Positions 1-9,389 of a stretch of DNA of 64,000 nucleotides are shown piece after piece. Below the pieces are notes generated by a model that was not told where the DNA came from, did not search any database, and saw only the letters and a program-made list of their open reading frames with translations. The position numbers and the translations under genes were made by a program. This DNA is from Comamonas sp. GTDB lineage: Bacteria; Pseudomonadota; Gammaproteobacteria; Burkholderiales; Burkholderiaceae_C. How positions within the stretch are numbered: the stretch's first letter is position 1; the number at the start of each line of letters is the position of its first letter. Location of the stretch: NCBI GenBank assembly GCA_031277805.1, contig JAITLR010000015.1, positions 1 to 64,000 of the forward strand, given 5' to 3'.

Positions 1-103
1 TGATCTTGGTCAGGCGGGGCACTTCCATAGCGGAGGTGTAGCCGAACTTTTCTTTCAGTTCAGCCGCGATCTTTTCGCGATAGAGTTTTTGCAGTCGTGC
101 CAT
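1..103 (-). CDS. rplE: 50S ribosomal protein L5, N-terminal part
   Basis: The reverse strand from the ATG at 103 reads [20 protein letters not shown], the usual start of L5, which binds 5S rRNA in the large subunit. Only about 34 codons are present because the gene runs off the left edge. It is the third gene of the spc-type ribosomal operon here, 10 bases after the rplX stop, which fits co-transcription with rplN and rplX. Confidence 0.93.
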   Translation of the reverse strand, partial: MARLQKLYREKIAAELKEKFGYTSAMEVPRLTKI

Positions 104-113
104 GTGTTACTCC

Positions 114-434
114 TCAGGCGGCCTTGATTTCGGCGCCGCTGGACTTGAACACGCGAACACGTGTGCCGTCGGCGTTCACCTTGATGCCCACGCGATCGGC
201 CTTGCCAGTCGCTGCATTGAAGATAGCCACGTTGGATTGGTGGATAGGCATGGCCTTTTCCACGATGCCGCCGGTGGTGCCCTTCATGGGGTTAGGCTTG
301 GTGTGCTTCTTGACCAGGTTGATACCTTCCACGACAACGTGGGAGTCATCCTTGCGCAGAGAAACCACGCCACGCTTGCCCTTGTCACGGCCGGCCAGCA
401 CGATAACTTCGTCGCCCTTGCGAATCTTGTTCAT
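114..434 (-). CDS. rplX: 50S ribosomal protein L24
   Basis: A 106-residue protein of normal L24 length. Residues 1-35 hold the KOW motif ([17 protein letters not shown]), and the middle has the L24-type stretch [18 protein letters not shown]24 is an assembly-initiator protein that binds 23S rRNA. It lies between rplN and rplE in standard spc order, with a 12-base gap after rplN, so the three are almost certainly co-transcribed. Nothing unusual is seen. Confidence 0.97.
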   Translation of the reverse strand: MNKIRKGDEVIVLAGRDKGKRGVVSLRKDDSHVVVEGINLVKKHTKPNPMKGTTGGIVEKAMPIHQSNVAIFNAATGKADRVGIKVNADGTRVRVFKSSGAEIKAA

Positions 435-446
435 TGTGCTATTCCT

Positions 447-815
447 TTAGAGAACTTCAGGGGCCAGCGACACGATCTTCATGAACTTTTCAGTACGCAG
501 TTCACGAGTCACGGGGCCAAAAATGCGGGTGCCGATAGGCTCCAGCTTGGCGTTCAGCAGAACGGCGGCATTGCCGTCGAACTTCACGAGCGAACCGTCT
601 GCACGACGGATGCCCTTGGCGGTACGCACCACCACAGCACTGTAGACCTCGCCTTTTTTGACGCGACCACGAGGAGCTGCTTCCTTGATGCTCACCTTGA
701 TGATGTCGCCAACACTTGCATAGCGACGATGAGAACCGCCCAGCACCTTAATGCACTGAACAGACTTCGCGCCGGTGTTGTCGGCAACCTCTAACCGAGA
801 TTCTGTTTGGATCAT
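447..815 (-). CDS. rplN: 50S ribosomal protein L14
   Basis: A 122-residue protein starting [19 protein letters not shown], the canonical L14 N-terminus, and ending REKFMKI-like then SLAPEVL. L14 is a 50S interface protein that contacts L19 and initiation or silencing factors. The frame stays open upstream to 956, but those residues do not resemble any L14, so the ATG at 815 is the start. It is the first gene of the ribosomal cluster here. No rpsQ lies upstream; the next gene is glpD, on the same strand. Confidence 0.96.
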   Translation of the reverse strand: MIQTESRLEVADNTGAKSVQCIKVLGGSHRRYASVGDIIKVSIKEAAPRGRVKKGEVYSAVVVRTAKGIRRADGSLVKFDGNAAVLLNAKLEPIGTRIFGPVTRELRTEKFMKIVSLAPEVL

Positions 816-1253
816 TTCAATATTCCCAACTTGCTCCAGCAACGCCCGACAGCCCCAGAGTCTTCTCAAGGGCTGATCAAGCAGCCAGTCAGTCTTGGGC
901 CCGTCGTCCACATCGCGAACCATTTCGCAATGCTTCCACTGGGCAGAACGCTTCACGCTTTTTACACGTGAAGCATGAGATTGTTGCAGGATTTCCGTTT
1001 AACGTCAAGCGCTTAGCCAGCAATAACCGCACCTACGCAGAGGCTGCCGCGCAACAGCTGTGCAAGCCCCGGCAGGCAATATCGAAAACATAGCAGCTAC
1101 CGCTTGCAATGCGTTGATTTCAAACAACAAGTCACTTCCATTGATTGACAATCAAGCGCTAGCCGCTCATGTTTTGATAGGGCGCACTCAGTCCACGCTG
1201 TTGCCGTCCCACCACGAGACCCCACAACAGCGCAGCAACCAAGGCGAATCAGA
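816..1253. other. Intergenic stretch glpD-rplN
   Basis: No convincing gene is seen. The region holds a promoter candidate for rplN (980-1008), an 8-bp perfect inverted repeat GCTTCACG/CGTGAAGC at 950-974 with a 9-base loop, and a weak half-copy of the TTTGATAG/AAGCGCTAG repeat at 1151-1180. No clear rho-independent terminator for glpD was found. Confidence 0.6.
980..1008 (-). promoter_or_regulatory. Candidate sigma-70 promoter of the rplN operon
   Basis: On the minus strand TTGACG (1008-1003) and AACAAT (985-980) are separated by 17 bases, close to the -35/-10 consensus. It lies about 165 bases upstream of rplN. The position fits a promoter driving the ribosomal genes independently of the glycerol operon. 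This is assigned by consensus only. Confidence 0.5.
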
Positions 1254-2849
1254 TCAGCGTTGCGCTGGCAGATACTGCCGAGCCAGCGTCAGGAACTCGT
1301 CCAGCCTGACATCGCAGCCCAGCTCCTGCTCCAGGATTTCTGCCACGCGAGGCGCAACCTCCGCCGCCTTGCGGGCATCGAGGAACAACAGGCGGCTGCG
1401 TCGCGCCAGCATGTCTTCCACGGTACGGGCATATTCAAAGCGCGCCGCGAAGCGAACCATGGCTTCGGACAGGCCATCGGTCAGCCAGGCATCAGCCCCT
1501 GGCAGCTCCGCCACGCTGGGCGCATCCGTGCCGTAGGAATGCAAGCCCTGGGTCTGGTTCATGCGGTGCTTGACAGCGGCCTCGGCAGGCGCGCCCACCA
1601 GCGGCAGATGCACGGTCACGCCCGCAGCCCGGGCGGGCAGGCTACCGATGTGGAAGCACTCGGCCAGCACATCCTCGGCCATGGCGCGATAGGTGGTCCA
1701 TTTGCCACCCGTTACCGTCACCAGACCCGTCTTGCTGGACATCACCGTGTGCTCGCGGCTGATCTTCTTGGTGTTCTCGCCATCGTCGTCCTGGGGCTTG
1801 ACCAGCGGGCGCAGGCCTACCCACATGCTGCGCACATCGGCCAGCGTGGGTTGACGGTTCAGGTACTTGCCGGCTTCGGTCAGGATGAAATCCAGCTCTT
1901 CCTTGAAGGGCAACGGCTCGCGCGCCAGATCATGACGCGGCGTATCGGTGGTGCCCAGAATGACCTTGCCTAGCCATGGCACGGCAAACAGCACGCGGCC
2001 ATCGGCGGTCTTGGGCACCAGCAAGGCATGATCGGTAGGCAGGAAGTCGCGATCGACGACCACGTGCACACCCTGGCTGGGTGCCACCATGGGCTTGACG
2101 GGCCTACCCTGGGCCTCCGCATCCTGCTGGCGGAACAGATCCACCCAGGGGCCTGTGGCATTGACCACGCACTTGGCGCGTACCGTGAAGCTTTGACCGG
2201 ATTCTTCGTCGCGGCAGATCACACCGGCCACGCGAGTGTTTTCGTACACCAGCTTTTCAGCGGGGCAGTAATTGACCAGCAGAGCCCCTTTGGCCGCCGC
2301 CGTGCGGGCCAGCGCCAGCGCCAGACGCGCATCGTCAAACTGGCCATCCCAGTACTTGACGCCGCCCTTGAGGCCACGCTGCTGCACGGTGGGCAGGTAT
2401 TTGACGGTCTTGCTGCAGGAAAGGAACTCCGTCGCGCCCAGGCCGGCCTTGCCGGCCAGGGCGTCATACATCTTGAGGCCAATACCGTAAAAAGGGGTGT
2501 CCAGCAGCTTGTAGGAGGGCATGACAAAGGCCAGCGGCTGGGCCAGGTGCGGCGCATTGTGCAGCAGCGTCGTGCGCTCGTGCAGCGCCTCGCGCACCAG
2601 CGAGATATTGCCCTGGGCCAGATAGCGCACACCGCCGTGCACCAGCTTGGTGGCGCGCGAGGACGTGCCCTTGGCGAAGTCCATGGACTCCAGCAGCACC
2701 ACCTTGAAGCCACGCGCCGCCGCGTCCACCGCAACACCCAGACCGGTGGCACCACCGCCAATGATGGCCAGATCATAGGTTTCTGGCAGAGCCAGGCGCA
2801 CCAGCAGGGCGGTGCGTTCAGTCGTCAAGGGGGTGGCAGTTTGGGACAT
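1254..2849 (-). CDS. glpD: Aerobic glycerol-3-phosphate dehydrogenase
   Basis: A 531-residue FAD-dependent enzyme that oxidises sn-glycerol-3-phosphate to dihydroxyacetone phosphate and passes electrons to the quinone pool at the inner membrane. The N-terminus has the FAD Rossmann motif DLAIIGGGATGLG (about residues 26-38), then the GlpD stretch LVHGGVRYLAQGN. Further motifs are PSQGVHVVVD and VTGGKWTTYR near the FAD site. Length matches E. coli GlpD. It is the last gene of the glycerol uptake operon and uses the product of GlpK. A 226-base gap with operator-like repeats precedes it, so it may also be transcribed separately. Confidence 0.96.
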   Translation of the reverse strand: MSQTATPLTTERTALLVRLALPETYDLAIIGGGATGLGVAVDAAARGFKVVLLESMDFAKGTSSRATKLVHGGVRYLAQGNISLVREALHERTTLLHNAPHLAQPLAFVMPSYKLLDTPFYGIGLKMYDALAGKAGLGATEFLSCSKTVKYLPTVQQRGLKGGVKYWDGQFDDARLALALARTAAAKGALLVNYCPAEKLVYENTRVAGVICRDEESGQSFTVRAKCVVNATGPWVDLFRQQDAEAQGRPVKPMVAPSQGVHVVVDRDFLPTDHALLVPKTADGRVLFAVPWLGKVILGTTDTPRHDLAREPLPFKEELDFILTEAGKYLNRQPTLADVRSMWVGLRPLVKPQDDDGENTKKISREHTVMSSKTGLVTVTGGKWTTYRAMAEDVLAECFHIGSLPARAAGVTVHLPLVGAPAEAAVKHRMNQTQGLHSYGTDAPSVAELPGADAWLTDGLSEAMVRFAARFEYARTVEDMLARRSRLLFLDARKAAEVAPRVAEILEQELGCDVRLDEFLTLARQYLPAQR

Positions 2850-2943
2850 TGATCTTCAACAAATAGGCTGAGGACAGCATGGACAGTGCCGCATCCAGCG
2901 AATGCAGCGGCATGCCTTCTTCCTGCTGAGAGCAGTAGATCAA

Positions 2944-3000
2944 TATTTTGACTCGTTTTTGTATTTTTTCATTCGACCTTTTTCGTTTTCAATCGAAAAC
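2944..3000. promoter_or_regulatory. Candidate GlpR operator upstream of glpD
   Basis: Repeated ACTCGTTTTT, CATTCGACC and TTTCGTTTT units occur here, ending in a perfect inverted repeat GTTTTC-AATC-GAAAAC at 2985-3000. DeoR-family GlpR proteins bind such TTCG-type repeats. Similar TTTATTC/TTATTCGTTT units lie upstream of glpS (9484-9504). The assignment is by motif and context; no binding evidence exists. Confidence 0.45.
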
Positions 3001-3030
3001 AAGAGGGTATTCATTGTTTTGTCACCAAGA

Positions 3031-3057
3031 GGCCGAGTGCGCAGCAGGCACCCGACC
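3031..3057 (-). other. Stem-loop in the glpV-glpD gap
   Basis: Read on the minus strand, GGTCGGGTGC and GCACTCGGCC can pair over about 10 bp with two G-T wobbles and a short loop, about 18 bases past the glpV stop. No T-run follows. It is more likely an mRNA-processing or stability element separating glpV from glpD than a full terminator. Confidence 0.4.
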
Positions 3058-3075
3058 TCCCGGCTTCAGGCTCGA

Positions 3076-4809
3076 TCAGCGCACCTTGCCGTCCTTCCAG
3101 GCCTGCAGCAGCTTGTCGTAGGCAATGGTTTCGCCCTTCGGCTTCTCGTTGGCCAGCTTCTTCCAGGGCGCATGCTGGTCGCTCAGCCACTTGGCGGGGT
3201 CGCCCTTGGGGTTGAGCTTGGGAGCGCAGTGGGTCATGCCGGCGCGCTGCAGGCGGGCCATCACGTTGTCCATCTCATCGGCCAGGTTGTCCATGGCTTT
3301 CTGCGGGGTCTTCTCGCCGGTCACGGCCTCGGCCACGTTCTTCCACCACAGCTGCGCGAGCTTGGGGTAGTCGGGCACGTTGGTGCCGGTGGGCGTCCAG
3401 GCCACGCGCGCGGGGCTGCGGTAGAACTCGATCAGGCCGCCGTAGTTGTTGGCGTTCTTGGTGAAGTAGTCGCTGCGGATGTCGCTGTCGCGGATGAAGG
3501 TCAGGCCCGTAATGGACTTCTTCAGCGACGTGGTCTTGGCCGTCACGAACTGGGCGTAGAGCCATGCGGCGGCCGTGCGGTTCGCGTCGTGGCCCTGGAA
3601 GAAGGTCCACGAGCCCACGTCCTGGTAGCCATTCTGCATGCCGTCCTTCCAGTACGGGCCGTGCGGGCCGGGGGCCATGCGCCACTTGGGCGAGCCGTCG
3701 GCGTTGACCACGGGCAAGCCCTTCTTGGTCATGTCGGCGGTGAAGGCGGTGTACCAGAAGATCTGCTGCGCGATCTGGCCCTGGGCGGGCACGGGGCCGG
3801 ATTCGCCGAAGGTCATGCCCATGGCTTCCTTGGGCGCGTACTTCTTCATCCAGTCGATGTACTTGGTGAGCGCATAGACCGCTGCAGGCGAGTTGGTCGC
3901 GCCGCCGCGCGCCACGCTGGCGCCCACGGGCGTGCACTTGTCGTCGGCCACGCGGATGCCCCACTCATCGACTGGCAGGCCGTTCGGAATGCCCTTGTCG
4001 GCCGAGCCGGCCATGGACAGCCACGCATCGGTGAAGCGCCACCCCAGCGACGGGTCCTTCTTGCCGTAGTCCATGTGGCCATAGATGGGCTTGCCATCGA
4101 TATTCTTCACATCGTTGGTGAAGAACTCGGCAATGTCCTCGTAGGCGCTCCAGTTCTGCGGCACGCCCAGGTCGTAGCCGTACTTGGCCTTGAACTTGTC
4201 CTGCAGGTCCTTGCGCGCGAACAGGTCGGCACGGAACCAGTAGAGGTTGGCGAACTGCTGGTCGGGCAGTTGGTAGAGCTTGCCGTCGGGCGCGGTGGTG
4301 AAGCTGGTGCCGATGAAGTCCTTGAGGTCGATGCCAGGGTTGGTCCACTCCTTGCCCGCGCCCGCCATGTAGTCGCTCAGGTTCATGACCTTGCCGTAGC
4401 GGTAGTGCGTGCCGATGAGGTCCGAATCGCTGATCCAGCCGTCGTAGATCGACTTGCCGGACTGCATGGAGGTCTGCAGCTTCTCGACCACATCACCCTC
4501 CTGGATCAGGTCGTGCTTGACCTTAATGCCGGTGATCTCGCTGAAGGCCTTGGCCAGAGTCTTGCTCTCGTACTCATGGGTGGTCAGGGTTTCGGAGACA
4601 ACGGAAATTTCCTTCACGCCCTTGGACTGCAACTTTTTGGCCGCATCGATGAACCATTTCATCTCGGCCATCTGCTGGTCCTTGGACAGTGTGGAAGGCT
4701 GGAATTCGCTGTCGATCCACTTCTTGGCCTCGGCCTCGCCAGCCCACACGGCCTGCCCTAAAGCCAGGGCCGCGGCGGCGAATGCGATCGCCTTGAACTG
4801 CATCTTCAT
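3076..4809 (-). CDS. glpV: Glycerol ABC transporter substrate-binding protein
   Basis: A 577-residue periplasmic solute-binding protein. The ATG at 4809 is chosen because GAGGAG lies 8 bases upstream and the frame starts MKMQFKAIAFAAAALALGQ, a signal peptide ending near AVWA-GEAEA. The frame is open further upstream without signal-peptide character. The mature part has the extracellular-solute-binding family 1 look, and the size (above 550 aa) is typical of GlpV of the GlpSTPQUV system known from rhizobia. It should capture glycerol for GlpP/GlpQ. It is followed by glpD and preceded by glpU. Confidence 0.85.
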   Translation of the reverse strand: MKMQFKAIAFAAAALALGQAVWAGEAEAKKWIDSEFQPSTLSKDQQMAEMKWFIDAAKKLQSKGVKEISVVSETLTTHEYESKTLAKAFSEITGIKVKHDLIQEGDVVEKLQTSMQSGKSIYDGWISDSDLIGTHYRYGKVMNLSDYMAGAGKEWTNPGIDLKDFIGTSFTTAPDGKLYQLPDQQFANLYWFRADLFARKDLQDKFKAKYGYDLGVPQNWSAYEDIAEFFTNDVKNIDGKPIYGHMDYGKKDPSLGWRFTDAWLSMAGSADKGIPNGLPVDEWGIRVADDKCTPVGASVARGGATNSPAAVYALTKYIDWMKKYAPKEAMGMTFGESGPVPAQGQIAQQIFWYTAFTADMTKKGLPVVNADGSPKWRMAPGPHGPYWKDGMQNGYQDVGSWTFFQGHDANRTAAAWLYAQFVTAKTTSLKKSITGLTFIRDSDIRSDYFTKNANNYGGLIEFYRSPARVAWTPTGTNVPDYPKLAQLWWKNVAEAVTGEKTPQKAMDNLADEMDNVMARLQRAGMTHCAPKLNPKGDPAKWLSDQHAPWKKLANEKPKGETIAYDKLLQAWKDGKVR

Positions 4810-4885
4810 TGCTGTCTCCTCATAGGGACTCCCCGTTGGCTGGAAAGCGCCCGCCTCGGGGGAGGAGCGGGAAGGCGCCATGAAA

Positions 4886-4910
4886 TCATCAAATTTGATA
4901 GCTTCTTGCG
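4886..4910. repeat. Half-copy of the TTTGATAGC palindromic repeat
   Basis: AAATTTGATAGCTTCTTGCGC matches one arm of the intergenic palindrome seen in full at 12358-12407 and 15439-15486. It sits in the 135-base gap between glpU and glpV. The second arm is missing. Confidence 0.55.
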
Positions 4911-4944
4911 CGTGCTGCGCGGTCGCCAGAGGCCTTTTTCATGC

Positions 4945-5253
4945 TCAACCTTTGCGCATCACCAGCGCGAGCGCCAGCATCGAGAGCACGAAGCTGATCC
5001 ATACCGAAGGCTCGGCCTCCAGCGAAAACCACTCCACCATCTTCTCGCCCAGGCCCACCCAGGCGAGGTTGATGTAGGCAGCCGTCAGCAGCCCGATGAA
5101 CAACCGGTCGCCGCGCGTGGTGGCGATCGGCAGCCAGCCCTTGCGCAGCGTGGTGGGGCTCTTGATTTCCCACACCGTCATGCCGATGAGCATCAGCACG
5201 ATGCAGGTGAAGAACACCGCCACGGGTGTCGTCCAGGCCATCCATTCCCACAT
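4945..5253 (-). CDS. glpU: Small membrane protein of the glycerol transporter (DUF2160)
   Basis: A 102-residue protein beginning MWEWMAWTTPVAVFFTCIVL, with membrane segments near residues 8-28, 52-70 and 80-98. It fits the DUF2160/GlpU family, which accompanies GlpSTPQV glycerol transporters; its exact job is unknown. The start at 5253 leaves one base after the glpQ stop, so the two are probably translationally coupled. An upstream in-frame ATG at 5301 would overlap glpQ and lies before the conserved start. Confidence 0.8.
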   Translation of the reverse strand: MWEWMAWTTPVAVFFTCIVLMLIGMTVWEIKSPTTLRKGWLPIATTRGDRLFIGLLTAAYINLAWVGLGEKMVEWFSLEAEPSVWISFVLSMLALALVMRKG

Positions 5254-5254
5254 A

Positions 5255-6067
5255 TCAGACTCTCCCCATCGCAAAGCCTTTTGCGATGTAGTGCCGCACA
5301 AACCAGATCACGATCGCGCCCGGCACGATGGTCAGCACGCCGGCCGCGGCCAGCGTCGCCCAGTCCATGCCCGAGGCGCTCACCGTGCGCGTCATCGTCG
5401 CCACGATGGGCTTGGCGTTCACGCTGGTCAGAGTGCGCGCCAGCAGCAGTTCGACCCAGCTGAACATGAAGCAGAAGAACGCCGCCACGCCCACGCCCGC
5501 CTTGATCAGCGGCAGGAAGATGGTGAGGAAGAAACGCGGGAAGCTGTAGCCGTCGATGTAGGCCGTCTCGTCGATCTCGCGCGGTATGCCGCTCATGAAG
5601 CCTTCCAGGATCCACACCGCCAACGGCACGTTGAACAGCAGGTGCGCCAGCGCCACGGCGATGTGCGTGTCCATCAGCCCCACGGTGGTGTAGAGCTGGA
5701 AGAACGGCAGCAGGAACACAGCCGGCGGCGTCATGCGGTTGGTCAGCAGCCAGAAGAACACATGCTTGTCGCCCAGAAACTGGTAGCGGCTGAACGCATA
5801 GGCCGCCGGCAGCGCCACGGTCAGCGAGATCGCCATATTTATGGCCACGTAGATCAGGCTGTTGATGTAGCCCGAGTACCAGCTCTCGTCGGTGAAGATG
5901 GTCTTGTAGTTGTCCCAGGTGAAGTGCTGGGGCCACAGCGAGAAGCTGGACAGGATCTCCTCGTTGGTCTTGAAGCTCATGTTGACCATCCAGTAGATGG
6001 GCAGCACGGCGAAGACCAGGTAGGCGATCAGGAACAACGTGCGCTTCTGGAAGCGGGGTTCATTCAT
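5255..6067 (-). CDS. glpQ: Glycerol ABC transporter permease (MalG type)
   Basis: A 270-residue inner-membrane permease with about six hydrophobic segments. The EAA loop that docks on the ATPase is visible as EIDETAYIDGYSFPRFF (near residues 186-202). The N-terminus FLIAYLVFAVLPIYWMVNMS is typical of MalG/UgpE-like permeases. It pairs with GlpP and is followed directly by glpU. Confidence 0.9.
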   Translation of the reverse strand: MNEPRFQKRTLFLIAYLVFAVLPIYWMVNMSFKTNEEILSSFSLWPQHFTWDNYKTIFTDESWYSGYINSLIYVAINMAISLTVALPAAYAFSRYQFLGDKHVFFWLLTNRMTPPAVFLLPFFQLYTTVGLMDTHIAVALAHLLFNVPLAVWILEGFMSGIPREIDETAYIDGYSFPRFFLTIFLPLIKAGVGVAAFFCFMFSWVELLLARTLTSVNAKPIVATMTRTVSASGMDWATLAAAGVLTIVPGAIVIWFVRHYIAKGFAMGRV

Positions 6068-6142
6068 GGCTGGCCTCCCGCCGGGCCGCCCCTAGGGAGG
6101 CCGGGCCCCCTCGGGGGGCAGCGAACGAAGTGAGCGTGGGGG
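6068..6142 (-). repeat. GC-rich 3' hairpin element (type B) after glpP
   Basis: Read on the minus strand the element starts at the glpP stop with CCCCCACGCTCACTTCG, then GCTGCCCCCCGAGGGGGC, with stems CCCCC/GGGGG and CTCACTTCGTTCGC. The same CCCCCACGCT start follows proC at 15330. It fills the whole glpP-glpQ gap, so it may tune expression inside the operon. Confidence 0.7.
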
Positions 6143-7033
<891 letters not shown>

Positions 7034-7090
7034 GCCAGTGCTCCAGGATGTGACCATCGCCTACCGCGCACAAAACTGGTACGGCGCAAT

Positions 7091-7195
7091 CGGCGGGGCG
7101 CCCAGCAAGGGCCGCCCCGCAGCGCGGGCTGCCCCAGCAAAGGGCGCCGCCCCCCTTCAAGGGGGAAGCCGCGCAGCGGCTCAGGGGGTGGTCAT
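7091..7195 (-). repeat. GC-rich 3' hairpin element (type A) after glpT
   Basis: On the minus strand this begins directly after the glpT stop as AATGACCACCCCCTGAGC. It then has hairpins CCGCTGCGCGG, CCCCCTTGAAGGGGG and GCAGCCCGCGCTGCGGGGC. It is nearly the same as the element after trpE (29436-29537), and a diverged copy follows the SEC-C gene (61247-61320). All lie 3' of a gene in sense orientation. Confidence 0.8.
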
Positions 7196-8281
7196 TCATG
7201 CCAGCAACTCCTCGTTCTGGTAGTAGCAGGTGTGCTCGCCCACCACCTGCAGCCATACGGTCTCGCCCACGGCGGGCAGGCGCTGTTCGCTCGCGCAGCG
7301 CGCCTTGAGCGTGTGTATGCCAATGGTGGCGGTCAGCATCTGGTAGGTGCCCACGTCCTGCACACGCGCCACGGTACAGGGTAGCGCGCCGCGCTGGCCT
7401 GCGTCAGCGAGCGCGAGGTATTCGGGCCGCACGCCCAGTTTCAACGGACCCTGTGGCAGCACGCCGCCGGGCAGGCTGCGCTGCACGGGCAGGGCGTGGC
7501 CCGCGACGGTGACCTGGCCGCCCTGCGCATCGCAGGGCAGGAAGTTCATGCCCGGCGAGCCGATGAAGTGGCCGACGAAAGCGTGCCGGGGCCGCTCGAA
7601 CAGCTCGCCCGGCGTGCCCACCTGCACGGCGCGGCCGCGCGTCATCACCACCACCTGGTCGGCGAAGGTCAGCGCCTCGACCTGGTCGTGCGTCACATAG
7701 ATCAGCGTGAGCTTCAGCTCGTGGTGGATCTGCTTGAGCTTGCGCCGCAACTGCCACTTGAGGTGCGGGTCGATCACGGTGAGCGGCTCGTCGAACAGCA
7801 CGGCCGCCACGTCCTCGCGCACCAGGCCACGACCCAGCGAGATCTTTTGCTTGGCGTCGGCCGACAGCCCAGCCGCGCGCTGGTTGAGCTGGCCGTTCAT
7901 CTCCAGCATCTCGGCGATCTGCCCCACGCGCTGGCGGATGCGCGCCTCGGGCACCTTGCGGTTCTTGAGCGGGAAGGCCAGATTCTCGGCCACGGTCATG
8001 GTGTCGTAGATGACAGGGAACTGGAACACCTGGGCGATATTGCGCTGCTGCGGCGTGGCGTGCGTCACGTCGCGCCCGTCGAACAGCACCTTGCCCTGCG
8101 ACGGCACCAGCAGGCCCGACATGATGTTGAGCATGGTGGACTTGCCGCAGCCCGAGGGGCCGAGCAGCGCGTAGGCGCCGCCGTCCTCGAAGGCCATGTC
8201 GAGCGGCAACAGCGCGTAGTCGCTGTCCTGCTGCGGATTCGGCTTGTACGAGTGCGCGAGTTGGAGTTCTATGCGGGCCAT
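7196..8281 (-). CDS. glpT: Glycerol ABC transporter ATPase with degenerate signature motif
   Basis: A 361-residue ABC ATPase starting MARIELQLAHSYKPN at 8281, with AGAGAGG upstream. Walker A is GPSGCGKST (41-49), the Q-loop follows VFQ (85-87), Walker B is VLFDEP (161-166) and the switch is VTHD with His198. The signature is LSADAKQ (139-145) rather than LSGGQ, so the composite site it completes is probably impaired. A C-terminal TOBE-like regulatory region follows residue 240. One base separates it from the glpS stop. Confidence 0.9.
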   Translation of the reverse strand: MARIELQLAHSYKPNPQQDSDYALLPLDMAFEDGGAYALLGPSGCGKSTMLNIMSGLLVPSQGKVLFDGRDVTHATPQQRNIAQVFQFPVIYDTMTVAENLAFPLKNRKVPEARIRQRVGQIAEMLEMNGQLNQRAAGLSADAKQKISLGRGLVREDVAAVLFDEPLTVIDPHLKWQLRRKLKQIHHELKLTLIYVTHDQVEALTFADQVVVMTRGRAVQVGTPGELFERPRHAFVGHFIGSPGMNFLPCDAQGGQVTVAGHALPVQRSLPGGVLPQGPLKLGVRPEYLALADAGQRGALPCTVARVQDVGTYQMLTATIGIHTLKARCASEQRLPAVGETVWLQVVGEHTCYYQNEELLA

Positions 8282-8282
8282 T

Positions 8283-9389
8283 TCATTGACCTCTCTGGGG
8301 TGCCACGGCCAATGCGCCATCCGCGCCGAACACATAGGCGTCGCGCGGGTTCACGTGCAGCGCCAGCGCAGTGCCCAGCTCCACGTAGTGCACGCCTGTG
8401 ATCTGCGCCACCAGTTCGCCCCAGGGCGTGGCGGCGTGGATGAAGGTGTCGGAGCCCGAAATCTCGGCCAGCTCCACCACGCCCTGTACGGCCGCATCGC
8501 CGGGCCGCGCCTGCAGGCGCAGGGCGCTGGCACGCAAGCCGAGTGTGAGCGCGCCTTCCAGCCCCGTGGGCAGGAGCATGTTCCATTCGCCGCCGCCCGG
8601 CATGCGCAGGCCCGTGACGATGGCCTCGGCGGGCACCAGGTTCATGGGAGGGTCGCTGAACGCGCGCGCCACGCGCAGCGAGTTGGGCGCGTGGAAGACT
8701 TCCGCCGTGGGGCCGTATTGCAGCAATTGGCCTTCGTGCAGCACGGCGGTGTAGCCGCCCAGCAGCAATGCCTCGGCGGGCTCGGTGGTGGCGTAGACCA
8801 CGGTGGAGTCGTCCGCGGCGAACAGCTGCGTGAGTTCCTCGCGCAGTTCCTCGCGCAGCTTGTAGTCCAGGTTGACCAGGGGTTCGTCGAGCAGCATCAG
8901 CGGCGCGCCCTTGGCCAGGGCACGCGCCAGCGCCACGCGCTGCTGCTGGCCGCCCGAAAGCTCGGCGGGCAGGCGGTCCAGGAACATCTCGATGTGCAGC
9001 CGCCCGGCCAGTTCGCGCACACGCCGGGCCACGTCCTTCTCGCCGCGCAGCTTGAGCGGCGAGGCAATGTTGTCCGCCACCGTGAGCGAGGGGTAGTTGA
9101 TGAACTGCTGGTACACCATGGCCACGTTGCGTTCGCGCACGGGCATGCCGGTCACGTCCTTGCCATCGACGCGCACCTGGCCGGTGCTGGGCGCATCCAG
9201 CCCCGCCATAATGCGCATCAGGCTGGTCTTGCCGGCCTGGGTGGCGCCCAGCAGCACGGTCACGGCGCCGCTGTGCAGCGCCATATCCATGCTGTGCAGC
9301 CACGTCTCGGCCCCCACCCGCTTGCCAATTCCTTCCAGCACCAGTTCCACTGCAGCCCTTTTCTGCGCGCCGTTCGCGGCACGCGGCAT
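8283..9389 (-). CDS. glpS: Glycerol ABC transporter ATPase lacking the switch histidine
   Basis: A 368-residue ABC ATPase, first gene of the uptake operon. Walker A is GATQAGKT (48-55), the signature LSGGQQQ (144-150) is intact and Walker B is LMLLDEP. The switch region reads YATTEP, so Thr202 replaces the usual His. It therefore complements GlpT: GlpT Walker/His with GlpS LSGGQ makes one consensus site, and the other site is degenerate. The start is uncertain: GTG at 9350 has AAGGG upstream and begins VELVLEGIGK, closer to homologues; ATG at 9389 and 9461 are alternatives. Confidence 0.87.
   Translation of the reverse strand: MPRAANGAQKRAAVELVLEGIGKRVGAETWLHSMDMALHSGAVTVLLGATQAGKTSLMRIMAGLDAPSTGQVRVDGKDVTGMPVRERNVAMVYQQFINYPSLTVADNIASPLKLRGEKDVARRVRELAGRLHIEMFLDRLPAELSGGQQQRVALARALAKGAPLMLLDEPLVNLDYKLREELREELTQLFAADDSTVVYATTEPAEALLLGGYTAVLHEGQLLQYGPTAEVFHAPNSLRVARAFSDPPMNLVPAEAIVTGLRMPGGGEWNMLLPTGLEGALTLGLRASALRLQARPGDAAVQGVVELAEISGSDTFIHAATPWGELVAQITGVHYVELGTALALHVNPRDAYVFGADGALAVAPQRGQ

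Noticed and set aside
816..956. N-terminal extension of rplN
   Set aside because: The frame is open upstream, but L14 has a fixed start at MIQTES and the extra residues match nothing.
1151..1180. Copy of the TTTGATAGC palindrome
   Set aside because: AAGCGCTAG and TTTTGATAG are present but in the wrong order and spacing; kept only as a weak half-copy.
2902..4761. A 619-codon open frame on the plus strand opposite glpV
   Set aside because: It is the mirror of a real gene in GC-rich DNA: Gly/His/Ala/Val-rich with no domain, no ribosome site, and glpV on the other strand has a signal peptide and family features.
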